Shown: positions 45,973 to 54,910 of the stretch, piece by piece
Layout: the number at the start of each line of letters is the position of its first letter
How positions within the stretch are numbered: position 1 is the stretch's first letter
Assembly (NCBI RefSeq): GCF_008830185.1
Contig: NZ_WAGX01000007.1
Coordinates: 248,001-312,000 of the forward strand
From: Candidatus Galacturonatibacter soehngenii
GTDB taxonomy: Bacteria > Bacillota > Clostridia > Lachnospirales > Lachnospiraceae
Length of the DNA stretch: 64,000 nucleotides
Reading direction: 5' to 3'
Notes under the pieces: model-generated
What the model was told of the DNA's origin: nothing
The model's input: only the letters and a program-made list of their open reading frames with translations
The model's database searches: none
Position numbers and translations under genes: made by a program

Positions 45973-46419
45973 CTATTGCATAAGTGCGCCAACTACCTCA
46001 TTTACAAGTTTACCATCTGCAATGCCCTTTACTTTTGGCATTAACTCTTTCATAATCTTACCTTTATCCTTCGCAGTTGGTGTATCAATTCCAAGAGTAG
46101 TAAGCACTTCGTTTACCACTGCTTTGATTTCATCTTCACTCATCATTTTAGGTGCAAACTCTTCTAATACAGCGATACGTTTTTTACATTCATCTATAAT
46201 ATCAGTACGATCAGCAGGGGTTAGCTCTAAGGTTTCTTTTGTTTGTTTTACTTCTTTTAAGATTACTTCATTTTCTTCTTCTTCTGTTAAATCACTTCTT
46301 TTATCAATTGCCTTATTTTTTAAAGCAGATAATAATAAGGAAAGAGATTCTTTTCGCTCTTTATCTCCTGCTTTCATTGCCGCAACCATAGCTGCTCTTA
46401 CTTCATCAATTTTACTCAT
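45973..46419 (-). CDS. yqeY: GatB/YqeY-domain protein
   Basis: 148 residues, helical, with the YqeY features MVAAMKAGDKERKESLSLLL, ELTPADRTDII and the tail GKLVNEVV, similar to the tRNA-binding tail of GatB. Its cellular role is not well defined; it probably binds tRNA or assists amidotransferase-related processes. ATGGAGGTAAT precedes the ATG, and a strong terminator follows on the minus strand. Confidence 0.9.
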   Translation of the reverse strand: MSKIDEVRAAMVAAMKAGDKERKESLSLLLSALKNKAIDKRSDLTEEEENEVILKEVKQTKETLELTPADRTDIIDECKKRIAVLEEFAPKMMSEDEIKAVVNEVLTTLGIDTPTAKDKGKIMKELMPKVKGIADGKLVNEVVGALMQ

Positions 46420-46625
46420 TGTATTACCTCCATTTTGTTTGTCTTAATAAATTATAAAATGATTATTTTGATTTGTAAAGAAGGCGTGAAGATTAATAAA
46501 TTATTTAAAATTTAATTTACATAAAACAAAATGTATATTATAATTCGATTTAACCATTTTTGCGACCTATGTCTAAAATGGGCGGGGAGATTAACATAAT
46601 TTAGATAAGGAGTTGTAATACAGCT

Positions 46626-47327
46626 ATGAAAAAAATGATGATTGCAATATGTGATGATGATAAATATGTTCATTATCTGTTGCAGGAGGCGATATGCTAC
46701 TTTATGAATAAACATGAAATAGAATATGAAGTAGTTATTTATTCATTGGGAAAAGAATTGATTTCAGAGGTCGAAAGGTTTGACCTTATTTTCTTAGATA
46801 TAGTCTTACCTGATTTTGACGGATACGAAATAGAAAAGTGGATCAGGGAGAAAAACAAAGCATGTAAAATAATTATTATGAGTGCTTCAGGAAGAAGGAA
46901 AGAGGCATTTCACATCAATGTTTTTCGATTTATTGAGAAACCAATAAAGATAGGAATGTTAGAAGAAGCTTTGCAGGCATTAAAACTGACTGCGCTTGGG
47001 AAAGAGTTAATTAAATTATATGAAAATCGAAGGATTATGGAAGTTAGACAAAATGAAATTTATTATATAGAAGCCTATGATAGTAGTACTGAGTTTGTTG
47101 TGAGTGGCAGAAAGCTACGACGTGATATTTCTTTGAAAAGCCTTACTAACATACTAGATAAAAGAATATTCATTCAGATCAATCGCAAACAAATGGTAAA
47201 TGGGTTATTTATAACAGAATATAAAGATGGAATTTTATACATAGATAATTGTGAATTTAGAGTTTCCAGAAGACGAAAAAGAGAGGTAGAACAATTTCTT
47301 AAAGAGTTTAAAAAGCATGACAGATAA
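46626..47327 (+). CDS. LytTR-type response regulator (AgrA/ComE class), no kinase beside it
   Basis: 233 residues. The receiver domain has ICDDD (D10-12), phospho-acceptor D58 in LIFLDIVLPDFDGYEI and the lysine in FIEKPI. The C-terminal LytTR domain (about 130-233) includes NEIYYIEAYDSSTEFV, FIQINRKQMVNG and the FRVSRRRKREVEQFL end. Such regulators control bacteriocin and quorum-sensing operons. It lies directly upstream of the peptide exporter operon, separated by a strong terminator. No histidine kinase or peptide pheromone gene is next to it. AAGGAGTTG lies about 11 bases before the ATG. Confidence 0.88.
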   Translation: MKKMMIAICDDDKYVHYLLQEAICYFMNKHEIEYEVVIYSLGKELISEVERFDLIFLDIVLPDFDGYEIEKWIREKNKACKIIIMSASGRRKEAFHINVFRFIEKPIKIGMLEEALQALKLTALGKELIKLYENRRIMEVRQNEIYYIEAYDSSTEFVVSGRKLRRDISLKSLTNILDKRIFIQINRKQMVNGLFITEYKDGILYIDNCEFRVSRRRKREVEQFLKEFKKHDR

Positions 47328-47344
47328 AGTATAACTATTAGAAT

Positions 47345-47382
47345 AGCCGTTTACGGTTTTAAACAACCGTTCACGGCTTTTT
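47345..47382 (+). terminator. Strong terminator after the LytTR regulator gene
   Basis: AGCCGT-TT-ACGGTT pairs with AACCGT-TC-ACGGCT, giving a long stem followed by a T-run. It separates the regulator from the exporter. Confidence 0.88.
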
Positions 47383-47463
47383 GCTTGCAAATATAGTCAG
47401 ATTTTGGTATGTTAAGTTAGAGGAGTAAAACTTAAAAGTTTAAATCATTCATAAGGAGCTAAC

Positions 47464-49698
47464 ATGAGATATACCTATGTAAAACAACAAGATGCAACCG
47501 ATTGTGCAGCAGCTTGTTTGGCAATGATATGTTTACATTATAAGAAGGAAACTACAATTACAAGACTAAGAGATAAGATGGGGACAGACCTGAAGGGAAC
47601 GAATCTGATCGGACTTAGCAAGTGTGCAGATGAGCTTGGCTTTGCTTCACAGGCAGTTCGTGTGGACAAGGAAGGATTCTTAAGTAAATATACACTTCCA
47701 GCAATTGCGAATGTTGTGACCAAAGAAGGGCTAAGTCACTTTGTAGTTATCTTTAAAATAACGGACAAATATGTAGTTCTTGGCGACCCAGCGAAGGATT
47801 TAATTCGAATAGAAATTGATGAGTTCTATAAAAACTTTACGGGTGCGCTACTTATTATAAAACCAAATGAGAGATTTACATCAGGAAAATTAAAAAATGA
47901 AAAGTTGTTTCAAAGATATGTCAAGCTTTTGCTACCACAGAAAAAACTATTTGTTTATTCTATCATCGCGTCAATACTTTTAACGGCTTTAGGGATTGTA
48001 TCCTCATTATTTAACAAGATATTAATGGATGAAATTCTTCCTTATAAGTTAAAGAATACACTGTTAATGCTTTTATTAGTGTTTGCACTGTTATCTGTGA
48101 CACAGATAGTAATTGGTTTTATCAGACAATGGATGATGATTTATTTATCGCAAAAGATTGATATTCCTTTGATGCTGGGATACTTTGAACATATATACAA
48201 ATTGCCGATGAAGTTTTTTGCTACAAGAAAAACGGGCGATATTATCACTAGATTTTCAGATGCCTTTACGATAAAAGATATTTTTACAAATATTGCATTA
48301 ACGTTGATAATGGATATTGCAATGGCGTTAGTGACAGGAGTCATTCTATTTCGAATGAATACAGAATTATTTGTCATTATCTTGTTTATGACGATTGTTA
48401 GTATTTTGCTAGTCTTTATCTTCAAACAACCGTATAAGAAAATAAATGAAGAGCAGATGCAGCAGTCAGCCATATTAAATTCGCAGATTATTGAGGGACT
48501 TAGAGCCGTGGAAACGGTAAAAGGAAATGCGAATGAGGAAACAGAGCTTGAGGGGATTGAGAGGGAGTATATCAAATCATTGCGTATTGGTTTAAATGAG
48601 GGGATGCTTTCTAACATTCAAGGTTCTATTTCAGGACTTATTTCACAAGTAGGAAATTTAATATTAATGTATTTTGGAATTATGCAAGTAATTAACAATC
48701 ATACCACTTTGGGAGCGATGATGTCTTTTATGACGTTATCTGGTTACTTTATGGATCCGGTATCAAGGCTGGTGGGGCTTCAACTGCAGATTCAAGAGGC
48801 AAACATATCCATGAAGCGTATGACAGAAATCTTGGACTATGAAGAAGAACAGGAAACAGAAAAATCAGGTGCCTATCAGGATATTGAAACAATAGAAGGT
48901 GCAATTGAAGTCAAAAAGGTAACATTTCGTTATGGAAATCGAAAACCTGTATTAAAAGAAATTAGTTTTACCATTCCAAAAGGGAAAAAAGTTGCATTGG
49001 TAGGGGCAAGTGGTAGTGGAAAGTCTACAATAGCGAAACTATTATTAAAATATTATGAACCAGAAGCAGGTGAAATCCTGATTGACGGAGTAGATATTAA
49101 CGAATACAGCAATGACTCTCTTCGAAGAGCAATTTCATATGTACCACAATCCATTGAGCTGTTTTCCAAAAGCATCTACGACAATATTAGAGTCGGCAAA
49201 ATGAACTCCACACTGGACGAGGTAAAGGAGGCAGCTAAGGCAGCAGATGCCCATGATTTTATTAGAAAGCTTCCAATGCAATATTATACCTATCTAGAAG
49301 AAGCAGGTAATGGTCTTAGCGGGGGAGAAAAGCAGAGAATTGCACTTGCAAGAGCTTTTTTAAAAAAGAATGAGTTCTACATATTGGATGAAAGTACGAG
49401 TAATCTGGACTTTGCCACAGAAAATATTATCTTTGATATGATTTACAATAAATTTAGGAACAAATCTATGTTAATTATTGCACACAGACTGGCAACGGTA
49501 AAAAATTGTGATGAAATTCTTGTGATTGATCAGGGAGAAGTTGTGGAACAAGGAACCCATGAGGAGTTGCTAAGACAAGAAGGGCATTACTTTAAACTTT
49601 GGGAAATGCAACAAGGTAATTTCGTGATAAAAGAAGAGGAAAAAGAAATTGCAGTGACAGAGGATTTAGCAGAAGAAGATGTTATGAGCTATGCATGA
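47464..49698 (+). CDS. Peptidase-containing ABC exporter (C39 peptidase, membrane domain, ATPase)
   Basis: 744 residues. The N-terminal C39 peptidase has catalytic C14, H92 and D108 with the oxyanion glutamine Q8 (QQDATDCAAAC, LSHFVVI, LGDPA). Six membrane helices follow (about 150-430). The ATPase has Walker A GASGSGKST near 515, signature LSGGEKQR near 618 and Walker B YILDEST near 640. The protein cuts double-glycine leaders and exports the core peptide across the cell membrane. Its evident substrate is the GG-leader protein encoded 100 bases downstream, and probably also the second one at 57.9 kb. AAGGAGCTAAC lies before the ATG. Confidence 0.95.
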   Translation: MRYTYVKQQDATDCAAACLAMICLHYKKETTITRLRDKMGTDLKGTNLIGLSKCADELGFASQAVRVDKEGFLSKYTLPAIANVVTKEGLSHFVVIFKITDKYVVLGDPAKDLIRIEIDEFYKNFTGALLIIKPNERFTSGKLKNEKLFQRYVKLLLPQKKLFVYSIIASILLTALGIVSSLFNKILMDEILPYKLKNTLLMLLLVFALLSVTQIVIGFIRQWMMIYLSQKIDIPLMLGYFEHIYKLPMKFFATRKTGDIITRFSDAFTIKDIFTNIALTLIMDIAMALVTGVILFRMNTELFVIILFMTIVSILLVFIFKQPYKKINEEQMQQSAILNSQIIEGLRAVETVKGNANEETELEGIEREYIKSLRIGLNEGMLSNIQGSISGLISQVGNLILMYFGIMQVINNHTTLGAMMSFMTLSGYFMDPVSRLVGLQLQIQEANISMKRMTEILDYEEEQETEKSGAYQDIETIEGAIEVKKVTFRYGNRKPVLKEISFTIPKGKKVALVGASGSGKSTIAKLLLKYYEPEAGEILIDGVDINEYSNDSLRRAISYVPQSIELFSKSIYDNIRVGKMNSTLDEVKEAAKAADAHDFIRKLPMQYYTYLEEAGNGLSGGEKQRIALARAFLKKNEFYILDESTSNLDFATENIIFDMIYNKFRNKSMLIIAHRLATVKNCDEILVIDQGEVVEQGTHEELLRQEGHYFKLWEMQQGNFVIKEEEKEIAVTEDLAEEDVMSYA

Positions 49699-49704
49699 TG
49701 TAGT

Positions 49705-49752
49705 TTTAAGCATATATGTTTAAATATATCTGTAATTGGTTGCAAACAATTA
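49705..49752 (+). promoter_or_regulatory. Conserved dyad element upstream of precursor 1
   Basis: TTTAAGCAT-AT-ATGTTTAAA (49705-49724) is an 8-of-9 inverted repeat. TAATTGGTTGCAAACAATTA (49733-49752) is a palindrome with one mismatched pair. Both recur almost unchanged at 56012-56062 before the second precursor, where the surroundings have diverged, so they are probably operator or promoter parts. Confidence 0.65.
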
Positions 49753-49798
49753 TAGGAGAAACTAATAATTAGGATGGAAAATAAGGAGGAAATGAAAG

Positions 49799-50185
49799 AT
49801 GGAAATGACTTATGATGGGGCATTGGTAATGCCAAGTGGTTGTGTGATGATGGATGAGCAGGAAATGACTTATGTTGAAGGAGGCTTAGGTGTTTTTTAT
49901 AAAAAAAGTTTTTCTCAAACAGGAAAGGTAGCTTATAAAGAGTTAACGGAAAGTGGAGATGCTGCTTGGTTACTTGTAGGGGGGGCTACAGCAGGATCGG
50001 CGATAGCAGGCATTGTTACTGCAGTTATAGGATTTGCACTTAGTTCTGCCGTATTTGGGCAGTGGGCTGATACTTATTATGCCGCAGCGGACTCTATATA
50101 TGACTTAAGAAAAAGCAGTAAAAAAGTAAAATATACTGAAAAGTTATCAGGGCTTAAAGCATTTTTAACTATTAAGTTTAGTTAG
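49799..50185 (+). CDS. Double-glycine leader peptide precursor 1 (bacteriocin-like)
   Basis: 128 residues. The leader is residues 1-29 and ends in EMTYVEGG, the cleavage motif of C39 peptidases. The core of 99 residues is much longer than a typical class II bacteriocin. It has a charged start (GVFYKKSF), a glycine/alanine-rich hydrophobic segment of about 35 residues (GGATAGSAIAGIVTAVIGFA) and a basic tail (RKSSKKVKY). ATAAGGAGG precedes the ATG. It lies 100 bases after the exporter and 8 bases before a small membrane protein. A membrane-active toxin is the best guess, but a signalling or adhesive role is not excluded. Confidence 0.8.
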   Translation: MEMTYDGALVMPSGCVMMDEQEMTYVEGGLGVFYKKSFSQTGKVAYKELTESGDAAWLLVGGATAGSAIAGIVTAVIGFALSSAVFGQWADTYYAAADSIYDLRKSSKKVKYTEKLSGLKAFLTIKFS

Positions 50186-50193
50186 GTATAGAT

Positions 50194-50394
50194 ATGAATA
50201 AAACAGTAAGAATAATGTTAGCCATTATTACAGTAGTAATTGGAGTCATTATTTCAGGCAATAGTTTGATTTCGATATATACGATGGGAATAGATAATAT
50301 CACTATAGTAAAAATGTTTAGTATATTTTTTGGGATTTTTATGATTATATTAGGAATTATAGTTGGATTATTTATATTAAAAAATAAAAATTAA
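50194..50394 (+). CDS. Two-helix membrane protein, candidate immunity protein 1
   Basis: 66 residues with two membrane helices (about 6-27 and 38-61) and a lysine/asparagine end. It begins 8 bases after precursor 1, the usual place of a bacteriocin immunity gene. It has no recognised family. The second cluster has a different small membrane protein in the same position, as expected if immunity is matched to each precursor. The function is inferred from position and size only. Confidence 0.6.
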   Translation: MNKTVRIMLAIITVVIGVIISGNSLISIYTMGIDNITIVKMFSIFFGIFMIILGIIVGLFILKNKN

Positions 50395-50405
50395 TAATTA
50401 GCTTG

Positions 50406-50443
50406 ATTGTTGTACATGGTATTTAAGAACTATGTACAACAAT
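50406..50443 (+). terminator. Hairpin between immunity-like and GyrI-like genes
   Basis: ATTGTTGTACAT and ATGTACAACAAT form a perfect 12-bp stem with a 14-base loop, without a T-run. The second cluster has a hairpin in the same place, suggesting attenuation or mRNA processing that favours precursor over export genes. Confidence 0.6.
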
Positions 50444-50504
50444 TTAATATTACTGAGAAATAAATGTGAATGTTTATAAATTAATCTTAAGAAGGATAAA
50501 ATTA

Positions 50505-50975
50505 ATGAACAAGATAATACTAAATAAAAATAAAGTGCTTAAACTATCTAATGTATTAGGTATGGCAATTCAAGTAGATAAATCAAATAATTTTAATATC
50601 AACATAGAGCAGATGCAAAATTACTTAAAAATAAGTGGTGCTGTATCAATTGGTCCTCTAATTCAATATGTTAGTACATTTGTAAATGAAAATGGAGAAT
50701 TAGACATAGAAATCAAACTACTCCTACAATCAAATTATTATATAAAGAATGTGCAGCCACCATACCAAATGGAACGTGTAATTTGTGTAAAAAACTGTAT
50801 GTATGTTAGATACCAGGGAGAAGAAAACAAGTTAAAATTCGCCTATGATAAAATTAATCTTACTGCTTTTGAAGAAGATATTCCTCTAAAAGGTGACAGC
50901 TACACTATATTTGTTGATCAGCAGGATGACCAAATCATAGCAGATGTATTCATGGAGAGAGCCGACTATGATTAA
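50505..50975 (+). CDS. GyrI-like accessory protein 1 of the peptide-export operon
   Basis: 156 residues, soluble and beta-rich. The pattern GPLIQYVSTFVNENGELDIE, then a CVKNCMYVRYQGEENKLKFAYDKI block, and YTIFVDQQDDQIIADVFMER at the end resembles the GyrI-like small-molecule-binding fold (AraC effector-binding type). This is a fold-level inference, not a named family. A GTG at 50466 is in frame, but the paralogue at 58.8 kb starts at the position of this ATG. It overlaps the fusion-protein gene by 8 bases. A chaperone or ligand-sensing role in export is possible. Confidence 0.65.
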   Translation: MNKIILNKNKVLKLSNVLGMAIQVDKSNNFNINIEQMQNYLKISGAVSIGPLIQYVSTFVNENGELDIEIKLLLQSNYYIKNVQPPYQMERVICVKNCMYVRYQGEENKLKFAYDKINLTAFEEDIPLKGDSYTIFVDQQDDQIIADVFMERADYD

Positions 50976-52098
50976 ACAGATAAAAACAATGGAACAGCTA
51001 AAAGACAGTCGACTACTCTATGACAAAAAAATCCCTGCGTTTGGCTATATGATTATTATAACAATAACTATACTTTTATCAGCAGTAGTTTTTTGGAGTA
51101 TGAAAACGCCTAAGATTTACATAATCAAATCCAGTGGAATCGTACAAAGCACAAGTAAAAACTATGCCATGTCACCTTATACAGGAGAGATTACAGCTAT
51201 ACATATTAGTGAAGGAACCAAAGTAGAAGAAGGCGATATTTTATTTGAAATCAAAAGTGGAGACTTGGATCTACAAGGCGAACAGTTAGAAGGACAAAGA
51301 AATATCTATGAAACGCAGATTGCTCAATATCAAAAACTGGTAAATTCGATTAAAGATGATACCAATTACTTTGACCAGTCCAATAAAGATGATAGTCTAT
51401 ATTATAGCCAATATGAGGCATACAAAAGTCAGGTTAAACAAAATGAAATAGATACGACTACCTATCAAAATTATGGTTACACAGATGAACAAATAGAAGC
51501 AGAACTAGTTAAAAACCAAAATAAAATTACAGAAGTCTATTATACTGCAATTAAATCAGCAGAAGATGCTATTCTACAAAGTCAGGCACAACTAGATTCG
51601 ATTAATGCACAACTAGACGCCATTGGAACAGGGCAAGAACAATACAGTATCAAGGCTAGTACAACAGGAACCATACATATGTTGAGTGAATACAAAGCAG
51701 GCATGGTAGTGCAAGCAACTCAGGCGTTGGCAAGTATATCATCGGAAAATGATAAGTATATGATACAAGCTAATATCTCAGCAGAAGATGCGGCTAGAAT
51801 CAGAGTTGGTGATAAGGCGGATATTGCAGTATCGGGTCTGACACAAAGTGTGTATGGAACCATTTCTGGGAAAGTCACGCAGATTGACAGTGATTTATCA
51901 ACAGCAGAAAGTAGTTCTTCAGAAGGGACAACAACTTATTTTAAAATACAGATTGAACCAGATTATACCTATCTAGTGAGCAAATCTGGGGATAAGGTAA
52001 ACCTTAGCAACGGTTTAATCACAGAGGCTAGAATACAATATGATAAAGTCACGTATTTTAATTATGTGTTAGAGGGACTAGGAGTTTTAACAAGATAA
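50968..52098 (+). CDS. Membrane-fusion (HlyD-type) export accessory protein
   Basis: 376 residues. There is a short cytoplasmic N-terminus, one membrane helix (about 24-44), a biotinyl/lipoyl-like half (SPYTGEITAIHISEGTKVEE), a coiled-coil hairpin (about 105-215, with QSQAQLDSINAQLDAI) and a beta-barrel part (RVGDKADIAVSGL, QSVYGTISGKVTQI). It would couple the ABC exporter to the outside, as in bacteriocin secretion accessory proteins. The ATG at 50968 lies within the end of the previous gene; an earlier in-frame ATG lacks family similarity. Confidence 0.88.
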   Translation: MIKQIKTMEQLKDSRLLYDKKIPAFGYMIIITITILLSAVVFWSMKTPKIYIIKSSGIVQSTSKNYAMSPYTGEITAIHISEGTKVEEGDILFEIKSGDLDLQGEQLEGQRNIYETQIAQYQKLVNSIKDDTNYFDQSNKDDSLYYSQYEAYKSQVKQNEIDTTTYQNYGYTDEQIEAELVKNQNKITEVYYTAIKSAEDAILQSQAQLDSINAQLDAIGTGQEQYSIKASTTGTIHMLSEYKAGMVVQATQALASISSENDKYMIQANISAEDAARIRVGDKADIAVSGLTQSVYGTISGKVTQIDSDLSTAESSSSEGTTTYFKIQIEPDYTYLVSKSGDKVNLSNGLITEARIQYDKVTYFNYVLEGLGVLTR

Positions 52099-52116
52099 AA
52101 AATGGAGTAGGAGTAA

Positions 52117-54126
52117 ATGATAAGAGGGAAGAAGACAGCCAAAAGAAAGCTAAATAATATTTTTATGCGTTTCATAGCAGTATTAATATTAATATGTTAC
52201 CTATTCAATGGAATGACATTAGTACAAGCAACAGCAAAACAAGAAGCAGATGCTGAAGCAACACAAGCTGATATCAAGGTAACAGAAATAGATCTTGGGG
52301 ATTATCAAACAGAAATGAAAGTAGGAGAGAAACAGCTTCTATCAATTACGCCCCTTCCTAGTGATGCCACAAATCAAACTTTAACCTTTCAATCAAGTGA
52401 TGAAACGGTTGCTACAATTAATGGCATGGGAAGAATAAACGCTATTTCAGAAGGTAGTACAACTATTACAGTAAAATGCGGCGATATTGAAAATGGTTTT
52501 TCTTTAAGCGTAATTTCTGGCGAGGTTGCTGTCACTGACATTGAGATAGGATATTATGATTTAGAAATGGAAATTGGGAAAACGCAAACACTTTTAACAA
52601 CGGTTCTCCCTACAAGTGCAACAAATCAGACGGTAACATATTCTTCAAGTGATACTAGTATAGCCACCATTTTATCAACAGGTGAAATTAAGGCGCTCGC
52701 TAAAGGTGTGGTAACTATAACTGCAAGTGCTGGAAATATTTCGAAAGATATAAAACTTACTGTAAAGGAAGAGGCAAAAGTAAAAGCCAAGCAAATTGAT
52801 TTAGGAGACTATCAAGATACCATGGCTATTGGCGAGAAGCAGTTACTTTCTGCTACTGTTCTTCCAACGGATACAACAGAACAAACACTTTCCTATAAGT
52901 CAAGCAATGAAGAAGTAGCAACTGTAAATGAATTAGGGAGAATTACTGCAATTGCAGTAGGAAAAACAAAGATTACAATATCCTGTGGAGAGGTGTCTAA
53001 TAGCTTTTCTTTGACAGTAAAGAAGACGAATGACATTGAAGTAACAGATATTGAAATAGGTAATTATGAGGAAGAAATGATAGTAGATAAAACACAGACA
53101 ATTACTGCAACGGTAATGCCCTCTAATGCCACAGATACAACCATTACCTACTCTTCTAGTAATACAGGGATTGCAACCGTACTATCAAGTGGTGAAGTTA
53201 AAGCAATTGCAAAGGGAAATGTAATTATTACAGTAAAAGCTGGAGAAATAACAAAAGAAATTCCAATCACTGTGAAAGTTGCAACTACAAAGATTGAATT
53301 AAATAATAACTATGTGGTGCTTAAGCCAATGGAAGAATTTACATTGAAGGCAAGCGCACTGCCAACCGATGCAGTTCAGTCCATGACTTATGAAGTGGTA
53401 GATAAAGACATTGCTACCATTACATCGAATGGAACAGTACAAGCAAAAAGCATTGGAACGACTTCGGTCATTGTATCCAATGGGGATTTGAGTGTTGCGG
53501 CAACCGTTATAGTGAATGAAAGTGGAACGGCTGACCAAACTATGATAGAAAATGCAACCAAACAAGTGGTGAGTAGCACCAATCAGACATTAAGTGGTGT
53601 AGAAGCAGAAGTTGTTGAGGCTATAAGAGATGAAAGTAATGTAAATGACATTGAGCTTACAGTAAAAAACTGTCGAGTATTAAGTAAAAATATATTAAAG
53701 GCACTCTATGAAACAGGAAAGACAATTATAATTACAGGTGATGGCTATACAATTCACTTAAAAGGAACAGATATTGTAAATTATGAAAATGAATTAATAA
53801 CACAAATTAACTTTGAAAAAAAGGACAAAGCCATTGAATTTTTTATAAATGAAAATAAGAACTTACCTGGAAAATTTACTCTTGAAATTGAAGAAAGTGG
53901 ATTCAAATATTTATATATCTATAATGAAGCAAAAGAAAAGTTTCAGCAACTAAAAATAAAAGATATCATTAGATTCGAGCTTGATATGCATGGTAAATAC
54001 ATGATTACGCAAGAGAAGATAAATAGTATTTCAATAAGTATAGTTGTAATTGTCCTAGTAGTAGCTATATTGTTAGGGCTTACGATTACATATATAGCAG
54101 TAAAGAAGCAGTATTGGTTTTGGTAA
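52117..54126 (+). CDS. Exported BIG2 (Ig-like) repeat protein with C-terminal membrane anchor
   Basis: 669 residues. A signal sequence at the N-terminus (helix about 18-38) precedes five BIG2-type repeats of about 80 residues, at about 54-132, 137-216, 222-302, 308-386 and 388-466. Each has an LPTxAT-like turn, SSD/N-x-x-(V/I)AT(I/V) and a G-x-(I/V)-x-A centre. An about 150-residue domain of unknown type follows, then a membrane helix (about 638-661). It lies 18 bases after the fusion-protein gene and has a truncated homologue in the second cluster, so it belongs to the system. A surface scaffold or peptide capture role is possible. Confidence 0.85.
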   Translation: MIRGKKTAKRKLNNIFMRFIAVLILICYLFNGMTLVQATAKQEADAEATQADIKVTEIDLGDYQTEMKVGEKQLLSITPLPSDATNQTLTFQSSDETVATINGMGRINAISEGSTTITVKCGDIENGFSLSVISGEVAVTDIEIGYYDLEMEIGKTQTLLTTVLPTSATNQTVTYSSSDTSIATILSTGEIKALAKGVVTITASAGNISKDIKLTVKEEAKVKAKQIDLGDYQDTMAIGEKQLLSATVLPTDTTEQTLSYKSSNEEVATVNELGRITAIAVGKTKITISCGEVSNSFSLTVKKTNDIEVTDIEIGNYEEEMIVDKTQTITATVMPSNATDTTITYSSSNTGIATVLSSGEVKAIAKGNVIITVKAGEITKEIPITVKVATTKIELNNNYVVLKPMEEFTLKASALPTDAVQSMTYEVVDKDIATITSNGTVQAKSIGTTSVIVSNGDLSVAATVIVNESGTADQTMIENATKQVVSSTNQTLSGVEAEVVEAIRDESNVNDIELTVKNCRVLSKNILKALYETGKTIIITGDGYTIHLKGTDIVNYENELITQINFEKKDKAIEFFINENKNLPGKFTLEIEESGFKYLYIYNEAKEKFQQLKIKDIIRFELDMHGKYMITQEKINSISISIVVIVLVVAILLGLTITYIAVKKQYWFW

Positions 54127-54403
54127 CAATAAGTCGTATTTTTTGTGTCTAATAATTTCCTATAATACTACAAAACCAAGTAGTTATGAAAATAAATATG
54201 GATTAGCGTAAAAGTCCTTTAGTAATTACATTTACAATGATACTTCATAAGGATTATTCTATGGTAAAGTTCATTACATATAGGAGACTAACTATATGAA
54301 GTCAAGTAAAAATTGATAACATTTTATAGTTTTTCTTATAGATAAAAAAGTGTATGACAAATAAGGCAACGTGAGTTGCCTTCAAAAAAAGGATATTTAT
54401 TGG
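54127..54403. other. Non-coding stretch before the IS remnant
   Basis: AT-rich, with no credible gene. The only structure seen is a hairpin, AAGGCAAC (54363-54370) with GTTGCCTT (54375-54382) around GTGA, without a T-run. It may be part of the end of the adjacent IS110-family remnant. Confidence 0.4.
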
Positions 54404-54890
54404 TTACATTTGTGGGACAAATGCTGTGTTATTTTTCAATAGTGAATAGATTACGCGGATTAATTTCTTGCCTACGTGACTTTGTGCGACATTAAAGTGT
54501 TTACCTTCAGATCGCTTCTTGGCCATGTAAGTGGCAAAAGTGGAATCTCGCATAGAAACCAAACGGGCAGCTTGCATTATTGCCCAACGCAAATATGTAG
54601 AGCCTCTCTTAACCATAGGTGTTTTGGATGCATTGTATTTTCCAGATTAGTAAGTAGAAGGTTCCATTCCTGCAAATGCTAAAAGTTTTGCAGGTGATGA
54701 GAAGTTGTTTATATCACCGATTTCAGCAAGAATGATGGCAGCAATGGTATATCCAATACCAGGAATGGTTATAAGCGGAGTATTTAACTCATCTACGACA
54801 AGTTTGATTTGTTTATCCAACGTGTCAATTTCAGATTGAACAGCTTGAATCAATCGAATTGTTTGTTGTAATTCAAATGTTAAAGATCTG
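54404..54890 (-). pseudogene. Remnant of an IS110-family transposase
   Basis: Only the C-terminal half (Transposase_20 region) remains. It reads TPLITIPGIGYTIAAIILAE, then AGMEPSTY, an in-frame TAA, SGKYNASKTPMVKRGS, and on to the stop near 54404. The TAA stands where related transposases have a glutamine (YQSGK), so a single CAA-to-TAA change explains it. The N-terminal RuvC-like half is absent; the sequence runs into the truncated ABC gene near 54900. It is not the same element as the two intact copies at 56.1 and 60.2 kb. Confidence 0.75.
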
Positions 54891-54910
54891 TTGGATGATC
54901 CGATTGAATC

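Noticed and set aside
45965-46447. Plus-strand open frame of 160 codons
   Set aside because: It is the antisense of yqeY; the serine/leucine-rich product and lack of a ribosome binding site mark it as a shadow.
48141-48617. Minus-strand open frame of 158 codons
   Set aside because: It lies wholly antisense to the membrane domain of the exporter, with no ribosome binding site.
52117-53500. Repeated DNA that might suggest a CRISPR or satellite array
   Set aside because: The repeats are long, imperfect and in frame, encoding BIG2 domains; no CRISPR array was seen in the window.
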